Source: Lanius collurio
Taxonomy: Eukaryota; Chordata; Aves; Passeriformes; Laniidae
Assembly: GCA_020086605.1 (NCBI GenBank)
Contig: JACBWW010000004.1
Coordinates: 37,490,618-37,554,617, forward strand
Reading direction: 5' to 3'
Length of the DNA: 64,000 nucleotides
Part shown: positions 1 through 13,700 of the stretch, piece by piece
How the letters are laid out: every line of letters begins with the position of its first letter
Numbering within the stretch: position 1 is the stretch's first letter
Translations under genes and position numbers: made by a program
The notes under the pieces: generated by a model
Seen by the model: the letters and a program-made list of their open reading frames with translations, nothing else
Told to the model about the DNA's origin: nothing
The model's database searches: none

Positions 1-3000
1 TCTGAAAGTCTGGTCACATGCCTGGGGCAGCTTTCACCACCTTATCAGAAAAAAAGTAGAGCACTGGGAAAGTGTCAGAGTCATTTATAAGTGCTTACTG
101 TCTTAGATAAGGTAAAGAGACACTGAGGGCTAAAATCAGGGCTGACAGGAGTGAGATTGTATGGTGCTGAGGATGCCAATATAACCAAAAGACACAAAGT
201 TGATGATATCCAAGTACCACAGATAGTAAAATTATTTTCTTTCTCATATAAATAATGATATTGTACAACATTTTATTGCCTTGACTGTATATCTCTCTTG
301 AGTACTTCAGGGAATTATGAAGACTGCTGTTTACGAATTTTCCTTTTTTTCTCCTGTAAAATGAACAAAGCTTCTAGTAAATTATAAGTATTCAAGCAAT
401 AGAAAGCCTAAATTTTTTTTTTAAATTACATTGAAGACAACACCGTATGCTTGCATAAAAAAAAAAATTGTCATTAAATCTATGGGCACCATTCAAATTT
501 CTGCATTAGTCTTGCTCAGGAATGTGTAACTGCAAGAGCTTCACTTTTTGGGTATGCCTGTATGTATGCCACAGTTATTACACAACTAGAAAGAGGAATG
601 CAGGGGTTTTTGATGTTCACTCATGTACTTGACTTCAGTCTGTTCATATTAGAGCATATATGAAGTGACCTACTTAGCTTCAGTCCTGTAGTAAGATTTT
701 CATTTTCATAGCCATTAAACTTCAAATTTTCTTTTTCTTTTATTCTAAGTTTTGGAACTTAGAAAGTATCTGGCATGCTGGTAATCACTAGAAAGTTTGC
801 ATGGTTATTATGGTATACTTTCTTCCTCCTCTTTGACTTGCTGGATTAGATTTCTACTGGGATCCTGAAAATTCAGTAGCTTTCAGATTTTTTCTAGATT
901 CAGATTAAACCAATCCTTATCATCCTCTATTTATGATGTTACCAGCTGCAGCTCGTGCTACCTTTGGGGTTCCCATACCCATGATAATTTGATGCATTGG
1001 CATATGTACATCTCCTTTAAATCCAGGCTTACATGTAATTTATTAAAATAATTCATAATTAATTGAGTTTCTAATTTTCCTTTTGCTGAAGCACTTCTGG
1101 ATGAACAGCATTAAAGGTTCAATTGAAAAGTAGCCTGATTAACAGACTGATAGATTTTGCTTCTTACAGGAGCTTCTTACACATGTGAACATAATTACAT
1201 TCTATCATTTTCAGGGGAAAATATAGTAATTGAGGCAGAGAAATGCTTTGGTCATGATATTTAATTAATTTCATGTTCTTTGAAAAGGCCAGGTTGGCAA
1301 TTCTGCAGAATCAAGTTCTCTTTATTCATAGCAACACACAGCCCTGAACCAACCCCCCACCTGGTACCCACATCTCCCTTACGCTTACCAGTGGGCTCCA
1401 GCCTCAAGCAGAATTAATGTAGAAGGATTAGATTGTTGCAGAATGCTGATTTGTCTTGAATTTAATTATTCAAATTATTCTTATTTTCTAATTCTTTTCT
1501 CTGCCTTCCAAAGTCCTTTCCTGTGGTATTTGGATGGGATTTCCCTTTCCACAGTATCTCTGGAAACTTCCAAGTCTCAACTCTTTTGTTAGAATAATGA
1601 TGGGTTTGGAGTGCAGGAAGGTACTATTCAAACCTTGCAGTGTATTTAACATAGAAAAGACTGTGATGACTCTACCCTCTTTGTAGGAAAGGAGACTAAA
1701 AAAATCTCTCCTAATGTGCACTTGCTAAGAAGGTAGAGATATTTTTAGAAAATACTTGAAAGAGCATTCCCTTGCATATCCGGTGTATGGTTCATAGAAA
1801 TCTTCCATCAACTATACAGAAATAATCTGGGGATTTATAGGGATATTTTGTTTATTACTAGTGATAACTATTTGTTGGAGTGACAGATGTGTATCCATAT
1901 TCCTACAATATTTTGCCCATAAAGAGAATGCTATTTGTAAAGTACCTGCAAGAAAAAAATTAAGATTGGTTTCCTCTACTTCAGATGAACAAGAATAAGT
2001 ATTTCAAGCTTGCATGAAAATTACAGGTGCATTACAGAAAGAAGTATATCATTTCCTATACAGTAGCATTTGAAATTAAGAAGAGACAAATGATAAAACA
2101 ATGTCATTCATTACCATAAGTAATGAAGGCTGACGGGATTTGACGGGAAAAGCTTCATTGCCCATACAGTAACAAGCTGATATATAGCAAGTAACTGGTG
2201 CCACAAAGCCTGTGAGAATAGACTACAATTTCTTCTAATGAAAATTGCTCATGTGTACTTGTTCCTTATTTCCTGACATGTGCTGTAGTTCTGTGCACAT
2301 TGCTTTATCTCTGGCCTTTGAAAGTATTTAGGAGCAGGTGTTTCTACATTTTGTGGCATGCCTTAATTGCTTGGGGTTTTTTTGTATTGAACTCCACTTC
2401 TAACACTGCATTTTGTGGTTGACTCAAACTACTTTCTGAAATTTTGTTTCTGTGCCTTTGAGACAAGTTGCTGATACACGTGACTTCTTCACATTCTTTC
2501 TTTCTTTGCTAGGACTTTTCAACTGAGATGTATATAAGTAAAGCTGGCACTTGTATTAAGGTTTCACAGTTTCACTACTGATGGAGATCAGCACATCATC
2601 CCATCCCAGTTTACAATTTTTCTGTTCTTCAGTGGTTATTTTTACATGGGTTAGTCTCAGATCCTGAAGGCTGGGCTTATGCTGGCTGCCATTCAAAGTG
2701 GATATATAGTCAAGTGTCACTACATTCAGCACTTCCTTGCTCTGCACTCCTTGCCTGGGACTTACCTGAAACTCTGCAGGCAAAGAGGTTTTTCATTACA
2801 ATAAACAGTGCATCTCTGCACTGGGGTAGGGGGCAGGGGGTATTCACAGTCTAAAACATTCACCTTGGAAAATAACCTTTCTTTCTTCTCTTCTGATTGA
2901 AGTTCTGGCTGACTATCTGCTATAGTGAACAAATGCCTACTACATGGTGCAAAATAACTCTTACCAAGAAAACAAGCCTGAGTCCTCTGTTTCCTTGAGT

Positions 3001-6000
3001 GAAAGATGTGGAGTTAAATGAGCAAATGGCAAAGTTTTAACCCTAAATTGTGTTTACTTCTAAAATGGTATCTTTCAACCATGACACTTAAGTCCTGGAA
3101 ATGCCTTCGTAGCAGAAAATTGAAGGGGATCCTTCAGATGTTCCTGTGATTCACTGCTGCCCTAAACCCCTCATGTGTTTGCAATGTCAGGACTTATACT
3201 CCTTCACCTCTCCTGTGTACACAAACAGTAGTAATTCTTATCTGCAGCTCTCTACTATTTCAACATATAATTTTGATCTTGGCTTGGGCAAGTTTCTAAA
3301 GTAATTTTCTTATATTCCTGAGGCAGCTTTGTCAGACCACCTCAGTCCCAATCTTCTGCAATGCTTTGATCTGGATCTCTTTTGCACAGAAATGCATAGA
3401 CATTGAAAAATTCTGTGGTGCCTTGGAAATATGAGAAAATGTGAAAGAAAACATGAACGTTCTAAGGAATTTTAACAAACTTTATTCCTGTGTTTGCATT
3501 CCTGTTGTTCTTGTTGCTGATGATGAGCGCTACTTCAAATCAACTCTTTTTCTTTGTAATATCTACCTCCTGTTGTATGGTTCTGGATGGAGAGCTGACA
3601 CTTTTTTGGGGTCAGCATTGTCAAACTGCCATATCAGCCTCATCATTTTAAGCAATTTTGAAATACAAAGTGAGATGATAAGTAATGTTACAGAAAGAAA
3701 AGCCCAAGTACTTTGAATCTAAAATGCTCTCTCACACTCCCTTTTTTCACCACCAAGAAGATTAAATTAGTTCAGTACAACTCTGGTTATAATGATCTGA
3801 TTCCTGATGCTAGTGTGATTAAACTGGGTGCATTTAAGTAAACAGTGATAAATTAAAAGCACAGTAGAAATCTTAGTGGGTGTGAACAGATGAGTAATCT
3901 TAATTGGAAATAAAATATGCCCATTATTCAGTGCTATAAATGGACCTTTATATTATAAATTGAAGAGATAACAACTTGATGTGTGTTACAGTGCCACATA
4001 AGAGAGAAGTTCAGCACAAGTACCTGTAGTAAAGCCTGTTCATTGTTCATTAAGGACAAACAAAAGTTTCCAAGGTACCTCAGCAGCATTTGTTTGAATG
4101 TGAAAAACTAGATACAAGAAATGACCTTTCTGTTGAACATTCAAATTTTCATAATACTTTTAAAAAGTGTAAATGCTTTTCTTAAAAGTGGTTTGACAGT
4201 ATATCACATTAGTTTTTCTTCCCAGCACTTTCCAGATCAAACAGCACAGTCAGTACTGTGTTGAAATCCTTACAAAATGACTGAAATCTGAATGTGAAAA
4301 GTGATTATTTAAAGCCCAAATCATCTAAGAAAAATCTGTTTCTTTTGGTTTAATAGTTCCACATGACCAACATGTATGATAGGATTCTCCACACAGAGTA
4401 TATGGATGTAATTGGCTTTTATGAGAACTTGTTTTTTATTCCAAAATAATATTCACTATTATCCTACTTCATTAGTAGAGTCTCTTGTGAAATTTCCATT
4501 GCTTCTCAATAGGAAGAGAAAAATGGGCTGTGTGGGTTGGGCTGGCTTTTGATAACACAAAACCTCATTTAGTCCTATTGAGTCAAAACTTTCCAATCCC
4601 TGTCAAATTTCAAGAGCCTGTTGCACACTATTCCAGTTGTGAACACATTCTTAAAGAAATGTTTGAGGCTGTCTTAGGTGTGATTGTTGTGTTGAGAGCT
4701 ACATCCAAAACTCTACATTTAAAAAAGCAATTACAAAATCTTTCCTTTACTGGGACCTAAGTATTTCAGAGCATTTGGATCTCTAGAAGGAAGTCTAAGG
4801 TGTAATTTTCACTTCTCCTCTATATATCTTTCTTGACCTTATATGAAGGGGTAGTCTTAAAGAATGTAAAACCCAAAAAAATTCTTGTCATTACAATTGT
4901 GAACAAGAATGAGAAAATTAGCCTTAGTTCTTGTCTCTGTAACCTAGAGCTCAAAACTTATACAAATGAGAGAATTTTTCTTCTGAAACTAAGATTTGAC
5001 CCAAACAGCCAGGGGATTGGTGAAAGAAGTGATCATATAACTTCTACTCTAATTAGGCTGCAATACAACAATGAACCAACCTAGATAATTAACTGAACAA
5101 AGAATAACCATGTCAGCTCTGGGTGCTGACAGCTGGTGCTCTGTGTTTGCCAACATGCCCTGTTGTGTTAAATTTAGTTACACTAAAATATCCTGCATAT
5201 ATTGTATTTGAAGATTTTGTTTTGCTGTATAGCAACACTGTTCTTCATGCAGCTCAGCAAACTGAGGACTGAAGGTTACAAGGACAGAGAACTCACTAAG
5301 TTGGAGACTATGATCTAATAACTTTTTTTTCTACTTTACACCTCTGACCCTCATTTTAAAAATTATTCACATGCGGGTCACTGCCAAATTTTGCTGTCTG
5401 CTTTATACAACATTTACGCTGATCCTAAACTGCACAGGATCTGAAGCAGCCACCTTATGAGCTCATATATCACATTTATAAACATCTCTAGAGACAGGTA
5501 GTGCAGAGATACGGATAATGCAGAAAGATGTTCCATAGACTGCAAAGTTTAAGGGCTTGTAGTCTTGAATTACAAGTGGAAAACAAGGTATGTTCTGGCT
5601 CTTGCACATGTTTTGCTTTTGCCAGCCCAATTTCATTGAGGCATAATTTATTTGCATCTTTACTGATTGCTAACAAAATGAATTTATGAGTTAATCCTGA
5701 GAAAGAATGCAAAATTGGTAAGTGTCCTGCTTTAGAGTCACTAATGCTAGAATCAGCTTTTCTAGTTGGTCTAAGGAAGACTGAGTGTGTTAATCCTTAC
5801 ATTCAATATATCTTGTAGTTTTATGCATTACTTCCATTTTATTCTAGCACCAAATGATGAGAGGACAAGGCATAGAGTGATCTTTATAATTAGTTTATTT
5901 TTCAGTTAAGTAAATTAGATCTCTGTGTTCATTGTGTGTCTTTTATAAATCTAAAATGAATACATTTCTGCCACTCTCCAAGATCAGACTAATATTAATG

Positions 6001-9000
6001 AAAACCTCAAAGTATCTTATTCATTTTTTCCCTGTTAAATCTGGAGATTTTTTTTTTTAATAATAAACTTATACTGGTTGCAAGGTGTGTGAATTTGAAA
6101 AAGTAAATTCTTACACAATCAAATTCAAAGCAAACCCAGTATTTAGTAAAGATTCAATTACATTTACAATACTTTGGAGTAGACTCACAATAAAATAATA
6201 ATAAGGCCTACCCTCTATTCAGGATTTTTTGGCATCCAAAGGAAGCACAGTAAATAAAGAGATTTAAGTGCCTTTGTATAAACACTAAACCCCAACTTTA
6301 AGCAAGATTCTCAGAACCCTATGATCCTATTCAACTGCCCCTTTTCCTTGTGCCCCATAACTCAGGAATTTGCAAGAAAATGCTAGTCTGCTTCTGGTGT
6401 ACAATTAAGAAACATTTATACCTAGATACAAGCTAATCTTTCTGGTTGTATTTGGAGATGATGTTCTCTTACCTTTCTTATTATAGCAGTAATTGCAACA
6501 ATTGTTACACAGCAAGATGAAAATTCAGTTAGTCTAATGGAGCTAAAATCTGTCTCCTAGAAGACAATCTTAATCACAAGGCTCCAGATTTGAAGATGTT
6601 TCTTGAACTTAGTCCAGAAAGGGTTTGCTGACTCTGAGTCGAATGGCATTGCTTTTCTTGTCTACATTCTTAAACTGTCTTGTTGTTTCCAAAATGATGT
6701 TTCTGCTATGCAAAGTGACAACTGGGAACAGTTCTTAACACATTCTCTGAGCGGGGTTTGATCTATGCCAGCAAGGTCAAACATTTCTTGGGAATAATCA
6801 GGGGAGAGATAACAGATAAGTAGATGTGACCATTCTAGATTCAGGTGTCAGCTATGGAACTTGTGAGCCTGGAGCTCTTCTTTGCATGCTTACAAGTGTA
6901 ACTTAAAGGACAATGGACCTTTGAGCAGCCAGAGGCTGCTGATACAGACCAGGTTAGGAACACACATATGAACGATTTTCACTGATACGGGCCCAGCAGT
7001 TTATAAAATACCCAGCCAATGCCATTTCCCCATAAGTTTAGAAGTTATAATTATAATAGCAGAGTCCTTAAATATTTTGTATTATTTACTAGTAGCTGTG
7101 TGCATGCCTTTGGTGCTCTTCTGTTAATAATAAATTGACAAGGATAACACGCTCTGGCAGGGATTTAGCACTGAACATTCAACTTTTTATTGATTCTTAG
7201 AAATGTTTTTTAACATACAGTTGAGAAATTCATCATTTTTTATTTGGATTTGTTACTTTGCTTTCTCTTTTCATTTATGCTGTCTTCAGTGGACAGCTTC
7301 AGTCCAGTAACTTGGCATGAGGCTGTCAGGCTTTCTCTCTGGATTTATCAAAGGCAGCCACACAAGTGAAGAAAGTTCAGACTGACATTCTCTGAGGTTA
7401 TACAGTTTAAACAAATTCATATTGGCCCTTTTTCAACAATAACTCTCCTTAAACACCTTGCATTGCCCTCTTTTTTTATGTTCTCCTCAGACTAATTACC
7501 ACCTTTTAACCTGCAGTGACTTAAACATCAAATCTCTGTGCTGCAGTTATGCACGTTGAAGTAGATGCTTAAAGGATTTGGGACTGTGCTAAAATTGAAA
7601 GATGATAAATAGGGTTTTCTTCCTATGTTTTATTGGCTGACACTGCCACCCTGTGAATTCATAACCTTCTTCCTAAATAGATACAGACATGTCCATTTAG
7701 ACATTCCACTCTCTGTGTTTCTGTCTCTTGGCACTGAAAATAATGAGCTGAAACTTTAGTGAGTCTTTTATTTCACACACACTGCTTTATTTCATTTTGT
7801 GTTCCCCAGCATGACTTAGGAAAAAAAAAGAATAAATTTAAGAAATACAAACTATTTGGCATCAGATTTTGCATATGACAACCCAACTAATGATTCAGTA
7901 ATTATAGACTTCCAAGAAGGCTGACTAATATATCTTGAAATAGATTTTATTTGATCAGCTATTGGAAATTACATCCTTTCCAAGGAGCTAAGTTTAGAAG
8001 CTTGTTCTCATATCAATATAATGCATTTGCTCCAGGAAACACTTTTCCATCTTGATATTAGCAGTTACTCAAACTTAAAGAAGTATTTCTTACATATAAC
8101 TAATTTAATTTTTAAAGTAAGCTATCTAACTCCATGAAGGTACCCTATATAGCTCATGCTAACAGCTCATAGCTGCCTGTTATGCAACCAAAGCTGTAAG
8201 ACACCCTTGGCATGTTGCAGGTTTTTCATAAACACTGGAATAGGATCCATTATCATATCTGTCAAACCACAGTGTAAGTGAAAAATGTAAGCTCTGCCTC
8301 CTAACTTACTGTAACAAGAGAATCCTGGAAAGGCATCTTTGTGGCTGTCAACGCAGCGTGAATGTATCTCTGGCGCACTTAAATTCTTTTATAACTCTCC
8401 GGCTTTTTATGTGACGATACTGCAGGGAAGACTGAGTCCCTATCAGGTTGGACATTTTCTGAGGTTCTTGTGGAAATCAGTGTCAGAGGTAATCAGTAGC
8501 TTTGCACACTAAAGGAGAGTAATTATTCTAAAATATAAAAACAGCTATGGGAGTCATATGAGGTTTTTCAATATATTCTAAAGCTTGCAGATCAAATGTC
8601 TTTGATTTGTAGGCTAGAAGAATATCTAGGGAAGAAAGGATCTGCTGTTTTTTTAGCTTATTTCTTGAGTTATTATAGTTGAGTTTCTTTTTCAAGAGTC
8701 TTAAGTCTACAAATGTCATTTGTGGTCTGCTATTCATACTGTGTGTTTTGTGTTTCACACTCATTAATTACAAAGATTCCGTGGCCAAATTCTGTTTCCA
8801 TGATGTCTACACAAATCTTCTTATTCTCCTGGAAGTGGGGGGAAGTCAAAAATTTCCTCTTATAGACTACAGTAATATTGATGAGGAATATTAAGGAAGA
8901 TATACTTTAGAGACTGTTACTTATATAATTCTTTTTGCATATTGAAAAAAAAGGCTTTGAACTCTAAACAGTTAAACACATATTTTTCTCAAGTTCAATT

Positions 9001-10281
9001 CACATGAAAATAGGGGAAAAATAATATTTTTTAATAGAATTGATGCTTGAGAAATCTAAGGTATTAATTTTAAGACCTTCAATTGTGATCTTGGAAGAAT
9101 CAGGCAAAGTAGTACTGAATGCATAGCTGGAAATCTTCTAAAAGGTCTTTTTGTTAATGAAGTTAAAATTCCCACAGAAATGTTTCTCTTCTGAACTCCT
9201 GAAATGTAGTAAAAGTTTTGGTGAATTTTCCCATCTATTAACATCTTAAAATCCATACAGCAATCTATTAAAACAAGGACTGTGACCAGGCCTGTAAGAG
9301 AAGGTTCACACTGAAATACAGAGGGCATTGCAAAGCCACTCACCTGGTGTCAGTTAAGATAAAACAGACAAACTGGTGAAAAAGAGAAATTTCCCTTTTC
9401 TACAATGTCTTTCTAAAAGCAAAACTTGTCTTAGCCATTTTGGCTTCATTTAACCTGTAACACACTGTGATAGGTGTTAGTAAGATACAGAGTATGGCAA
9501 TTTAGCTTTCCTTATTTCAAATGTAGCCTAGAATAGGTGAAATAAGTCAGCTAAAAAAAAAAAATCCAGGCATACCTGGAATAGTGGGGTCAGTGCTTTT
9601 AAAAGCTGGGAGGTAAGAGAATTATAGTACTGCCTCTTTTGCCTGTATAATTTTTTTCTAAGTTGTTTTGTTAGAAAATAACAGCATCACCGTTAGTATC
9701 TCACTGGAGAGAAGGTTATATTGCCTAAACAATTCAAGATGTCTAGATGATAGAGTGCATGAAGAGGTTAATTATTAAAATGTACAGAGATATTTTAATG
9801 ATTGCAGAGTTCTTTATAAATAAATTTTGTTTTGGCTTTAGTGAGGACCTAAGACACTACAGGGATTTTACCGAGTCTACCTTCTCAAGAGAAGAGTGTC
9901 TTAACAACATGCAGGTGAAGGAGACAGCACCTACCTTTCTATGCAACATCCATCCCCACGGTTAGAATAAATCTGTGTTATGAATAAATGGATTTCTGAT
10001 CTGTCTTTTTGTACTGAGACAAATTTGGTTATGACATTAGACTCCTCAGAAAACCATGCCAACAATTGGGTGAGGATGGGTTCTTTTCAGTGTTCAACTG
10101 TTTATGATGAACCACTTAGAGTTAATATGCATTCACTGGTGACATGTTTCCACACATAATTCAAAGTATTTAATATCTAGAGCCATCCTGAAGGGTATGT
10201 TGATTTGCATGTGCTCCAGAAACACAGGGAACATATTAAGACATGCTTTGATAGTAAAATGCATATATAATATACACATAA
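1..10281. other. Unique AT-rich noncoding DNA, no gene recognised
   Basis: This stretch holds no recognisable gene or transposable element. Open frames stay below 100 codons (the longest is 95 codons at 9056-9343 on the minus strand), fall on both strands, and show no domain, signal peptide or conserved motif. Short A and T runs are common, as expected of avian intergenic or intronic DNA. The only compositional outlier I noticed is a small CpG-containing block near 8340-8430, described separately. An exon of a long gene could be hidden here, but nothing in the sequence singles one out. Confidence 0.6.
8336..8432. other. CpG-containing block, candidate conserved noncoding element
   Basis: Five CpG dinucleotides (at 8352, 8357, 8374, 8400 and 8415) lie within about 65 bases, while the surrounding kilobases have very few. 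No open frame or known repeat explains it. Methylated CpGs decay quickly in vertebrate genomes, so a cluster in AT-rich unique DNA can mark purifying selection, an unmethylated regulatory site or a recent insertion. This is an inference from composition only; the block has no confirmed function. Confidence 0.2.
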
Positions 10282-10747
10282 ATCATAGAATCATAAATAT
10301 TCTGAGTTGGAAAGACCCAGAAGGATCATCAAAGGTCGATGCCTGGCCCTGCACAGGGCACACCCAAGAGTCACACCATGTTGCCTGAGAGTGATGTCCA
10401 AGCACTCCTTGATCTCTGTCAAGCTTCATGCTGTGACAACATCCCTGGGGACCCCATTCAAGTGCCCAGCCACCCTCTGGGTGCAGAACCTTTTTCTAAT
10501 ATCCAACCTAATACGTGGCCCTGACACAACTTCAGGCCATTTTCTCAGGTCTGTCACTGATCACCTCACTTGTGAGGAAGCTGTAGGCTGCTGTGAGGTC
10601 TCCTCTCAGCATCCTCTTCTCCAGGCTGAACAAGTAGAACAGGACAATCCCCTCCCTTGGCTGGTGATGCTGATCCTCCCCAGGACACAGCTAGTACTCC
10701 TGGCTGCCAGGGCACTGCTGACTCATATCCAGCTTCCCAAAGACCAT
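10282..10747 (-). mobile_element. CR1 LINE 3' fragment with internal deletion
   Basis: Read on the minus strand, this is the 3' part of a chicken-repeat-1 (CR1) non-LTR retrotransposon. It starts in the end of the second open frame, runs through the untranslated region, and finishes at 10282 in the short repeat tail ATTCTATGA-like (here ATGATTCTATGATT), where CR1 elements end instead of in poly-A. The coding end has the familiar stretch for SLEKRMLRGDL near 10600-10630. The block coding for MSQQC near 10725 joins it too directly: about 150-200 bases expected between them are missing around 10635-10645. The copy is therefore 5'-truncated, internally deleted and inactive. The plus-strand 147-codon open frame over this interval is an antisense artefact. 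The tail (GATCCTTCTGGGT then CAACTCAGAATATT) resembles the tails of the two SINEs at 46.3 and 49.7 kb. Confidence 0.88.
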
Positions 10748-13700
10748 TGACTTGCCATTTTACAAAATAAATATCTTGATTTTCCTCTTCCATGATGGCT
10801 GTGTTAAATATTAAAAAAAAGAAGGGAATTTTTTTTCACTTCTCTAATCAAAGTCAAAATGATTAAATTTGTTTCAGTTCCTGTGAATCCCAAGACAGCC
10901 TCTTCCTCTCAGCTCAGTTGTGGATTCTCAGTGATTTTGACAGGATAGACCTGGACATCCCCCAAACCTTAAGATTTCCTGAAAAGCTGCTCAGTTTGCT
11001 AATTTGTGGGAATGGATATTTTATTTATTTTATTCCTTATTTTTGCTCCTAATTGTTGTGTTACAATAAATATCCTACTGCTCTTCTAGACGTTCAATTA
11101 CTAAATTTTGCATTTTGTTCTAATGGTGATAGTAGTCTTTTGAGCTCAGTTTTCATACTGAGTCTCTGTTAGAATAGCTCCACTCAAATCTGAATCTTTA
11201 CATATTTGCATGGATTCACATTCTCAAAAAATATCTTATGTGTAAACAACTGTTCTGGATGTGTACTGAACCACACTGAGAGGCCAACATAGTGAAGTCA
11301 AAAAGGTCTGGTTGTGTGTGGATATTAGATTTTGGGGTTTTTCAGGTATTTAGGTAAAAAGGCATCAAACTGTCTCTAATCGCCAGATGATATTAGAAAT
11401 AATAAAAATGCATGAAAAGTCTTTTAAACTGTGAAAAACTAGTAAAACCCTCTTGGAACAGTCACTGTGTTCCAACTTATTTGACTGTAATAGGAAATGC
11501 ATAAATATATCCAAGGACAAAGCCCTGCCTTTGAGGTTTGAAAGCTTGATGGTGCTGTATTTTTTTGAACACAAAAGGTGTTAAATAATTTCAGACACCT
11601 GAATGGACCTGTAATGAATCTCAGTAATGAAGAAGTTGCTCAGAATGAATGGAGATAATTAACAGATTGAAGTTCTGCAAGCAACACGTAATTGGATTAT
11701 TGGTGGATAATTTGTTTCCAGAGACATTTTTACTATCTGGTCAAATGCTATGTTTCGTTCTTATCTTTTTATTCAAAAGAAAATTGTCTTCAAATCTTGG
11801 ATTACACTTAGTGTGATCTTGGGTATTAAGTTACTAGAAGAGAAAGGTACCATTTTAAAATTTTCCTTTTTAGCAGCTGTCCACGAGTCTCATTTTAATT
11901 TAAAATAGCAATTTTTACTATCTCGTTATGACAGTTGTACTGTCAGGATCCCATAGGGGTTGATAAAAGGATTGTCTCTTTCTTTTTTGGACACTGCACC
12001 TACTATTAGGGGTGATGGTCTTAATTAAGGGACTACAGTAAACACATCAGAAAGGCCCATAGGGAAAATATATGGAACTTCATAGGATCAAACAGAACTG
12101 ATGGGAAAATGGCAGATTTGAAATCTGAAATGGCTCATTGAACGTGCATTTGCTGAACTCTGGTATAAAGTAACCCTGGACCTCGCACAGTCTGATACAA
12201 ACCTGTCCTGTATTTTCTTCCTTCATACACAGTAGAATTGGGGGGGTCTTTTCAATCCTATAATCTTGTCCTATAAAATGTATTCTGTTCCTCTCTCAAG
12301 AGTTGAAATTGCTGCTCTTTCCCTTCCCTTTATGTTTGACCCCCATATGGATAGTAATACTATTTCATAGTAGATTTACCTTCTACCAAACACACTATGT
12401 CTTCTTCTGTATTCCATCATTTTCACATATATTTTTTCTTCTTGCCTTCTCTGCTGTCTGGGTGATTTTTAAATAGTCCAAGAATTATTCATAATGATTT
12501 TTAAAAATACATGTGGTCAGTGCCTCTGGAGAACTTAATTTGATGGGGTTTTATTCCAAGATTAATGTTAGTGTCAACTGTATTTTTTTCTCTTTAGGAA
12601 TTGTTTTAATGACTCTGTCACTTGGTAATCCATGGCCCTTGAAAGCAAACCAAAGTACATTGCTCTTCTCTGCACTAACTCAACAATCCAGTCAGCTAGA
12701 ACAGGCAAAATGGAACACACAACCTAATAACATTTACATTGATTGGATGTGAACTTCAGTTACTGCAATCTAGCTGTCTAGAAGGACTGGGAACTTGGTG
12801 CCTATGCATTTGTGGTTTTGTTTAGTGTGAAGATAATGTGGTTTTGTATTGATGATGGGCACTTAGAATGAGCTTCTCTGATTTCTTCTCCAGGGGTGCT
12901 TAAAATTCCCTTGTCTTAGCAAAATAAGTAAAATTCCATTAGGAATGGGACAGTAGGAATTTCCTTTTAGTGTGATGAAGACAGAAAATTCTCTATTTTT
13001 TATATTATGAAGAAATGTGTGATCTCTGACAACGACACATAACCTGACTTACTGATTGGAAGAGCTTGTTCTATTTCACCTTTTTTCATCTCCAAATAAA
13101 AGCATTTGACAGAATGATATGAAAAGTAAATATTTTTCATCATTATATGAAATTTCTTTTTAGCCACAGAAATCCAATTAAGTTCACACAATCATGTTCT
13201 CCAACATTAAAAAAAAATGTAGTCAGAGATAATACCAGTTAAACATTGGGTGTGTTTAATCAAAATTTGAAAGGATCTTGTTGGATCAAGGACTGACTTG
13301 TTAAAATTTGGTGTGATGCTTGTCACTAAGAAGAGCAGTGAATTATACTTTGTGGTTTATGATTCATTTACTATGGGTTATTGCAAATCCATGTTTCTTT
13401 TTGCAGGCATCAGGAGATATACATATCTTCTCTGACAATGATGGTTGGAAAATTTCCATTGTCCTGAAGACCATTTTCTACACTGATCTTTATTATTGCA
13501 ATGTCAAACTTCAATGTACTTCTTGTCTACACCAGAATATCTATTCAGTAAATTTTCTTTCTTTCCAATTTTGGAGGCTTTTTTCTTTGTCCTCTACAAA
13601 TTGTTTCTCTAATTTGGTAAAGAACTTTTAAGAGCCAGAATTTTTTATTAAGAGCAGAAATTGATTAAAAAATTCTATTAAAATAAAAGTAAAAGTTGTT

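Noticed and set aside
10307..10750. 147-codon plus-strand open frame
   Set aside because: It lies wholly on the antisense strand of a CR1 3' fragment.
13320..13631. 103-codon frame preceded by a pyrimidine/AG signal, as a possible exon
   Set aside because: Composition is typical of AT-rich noncoding DNA, with no domain and no convincing donor site.
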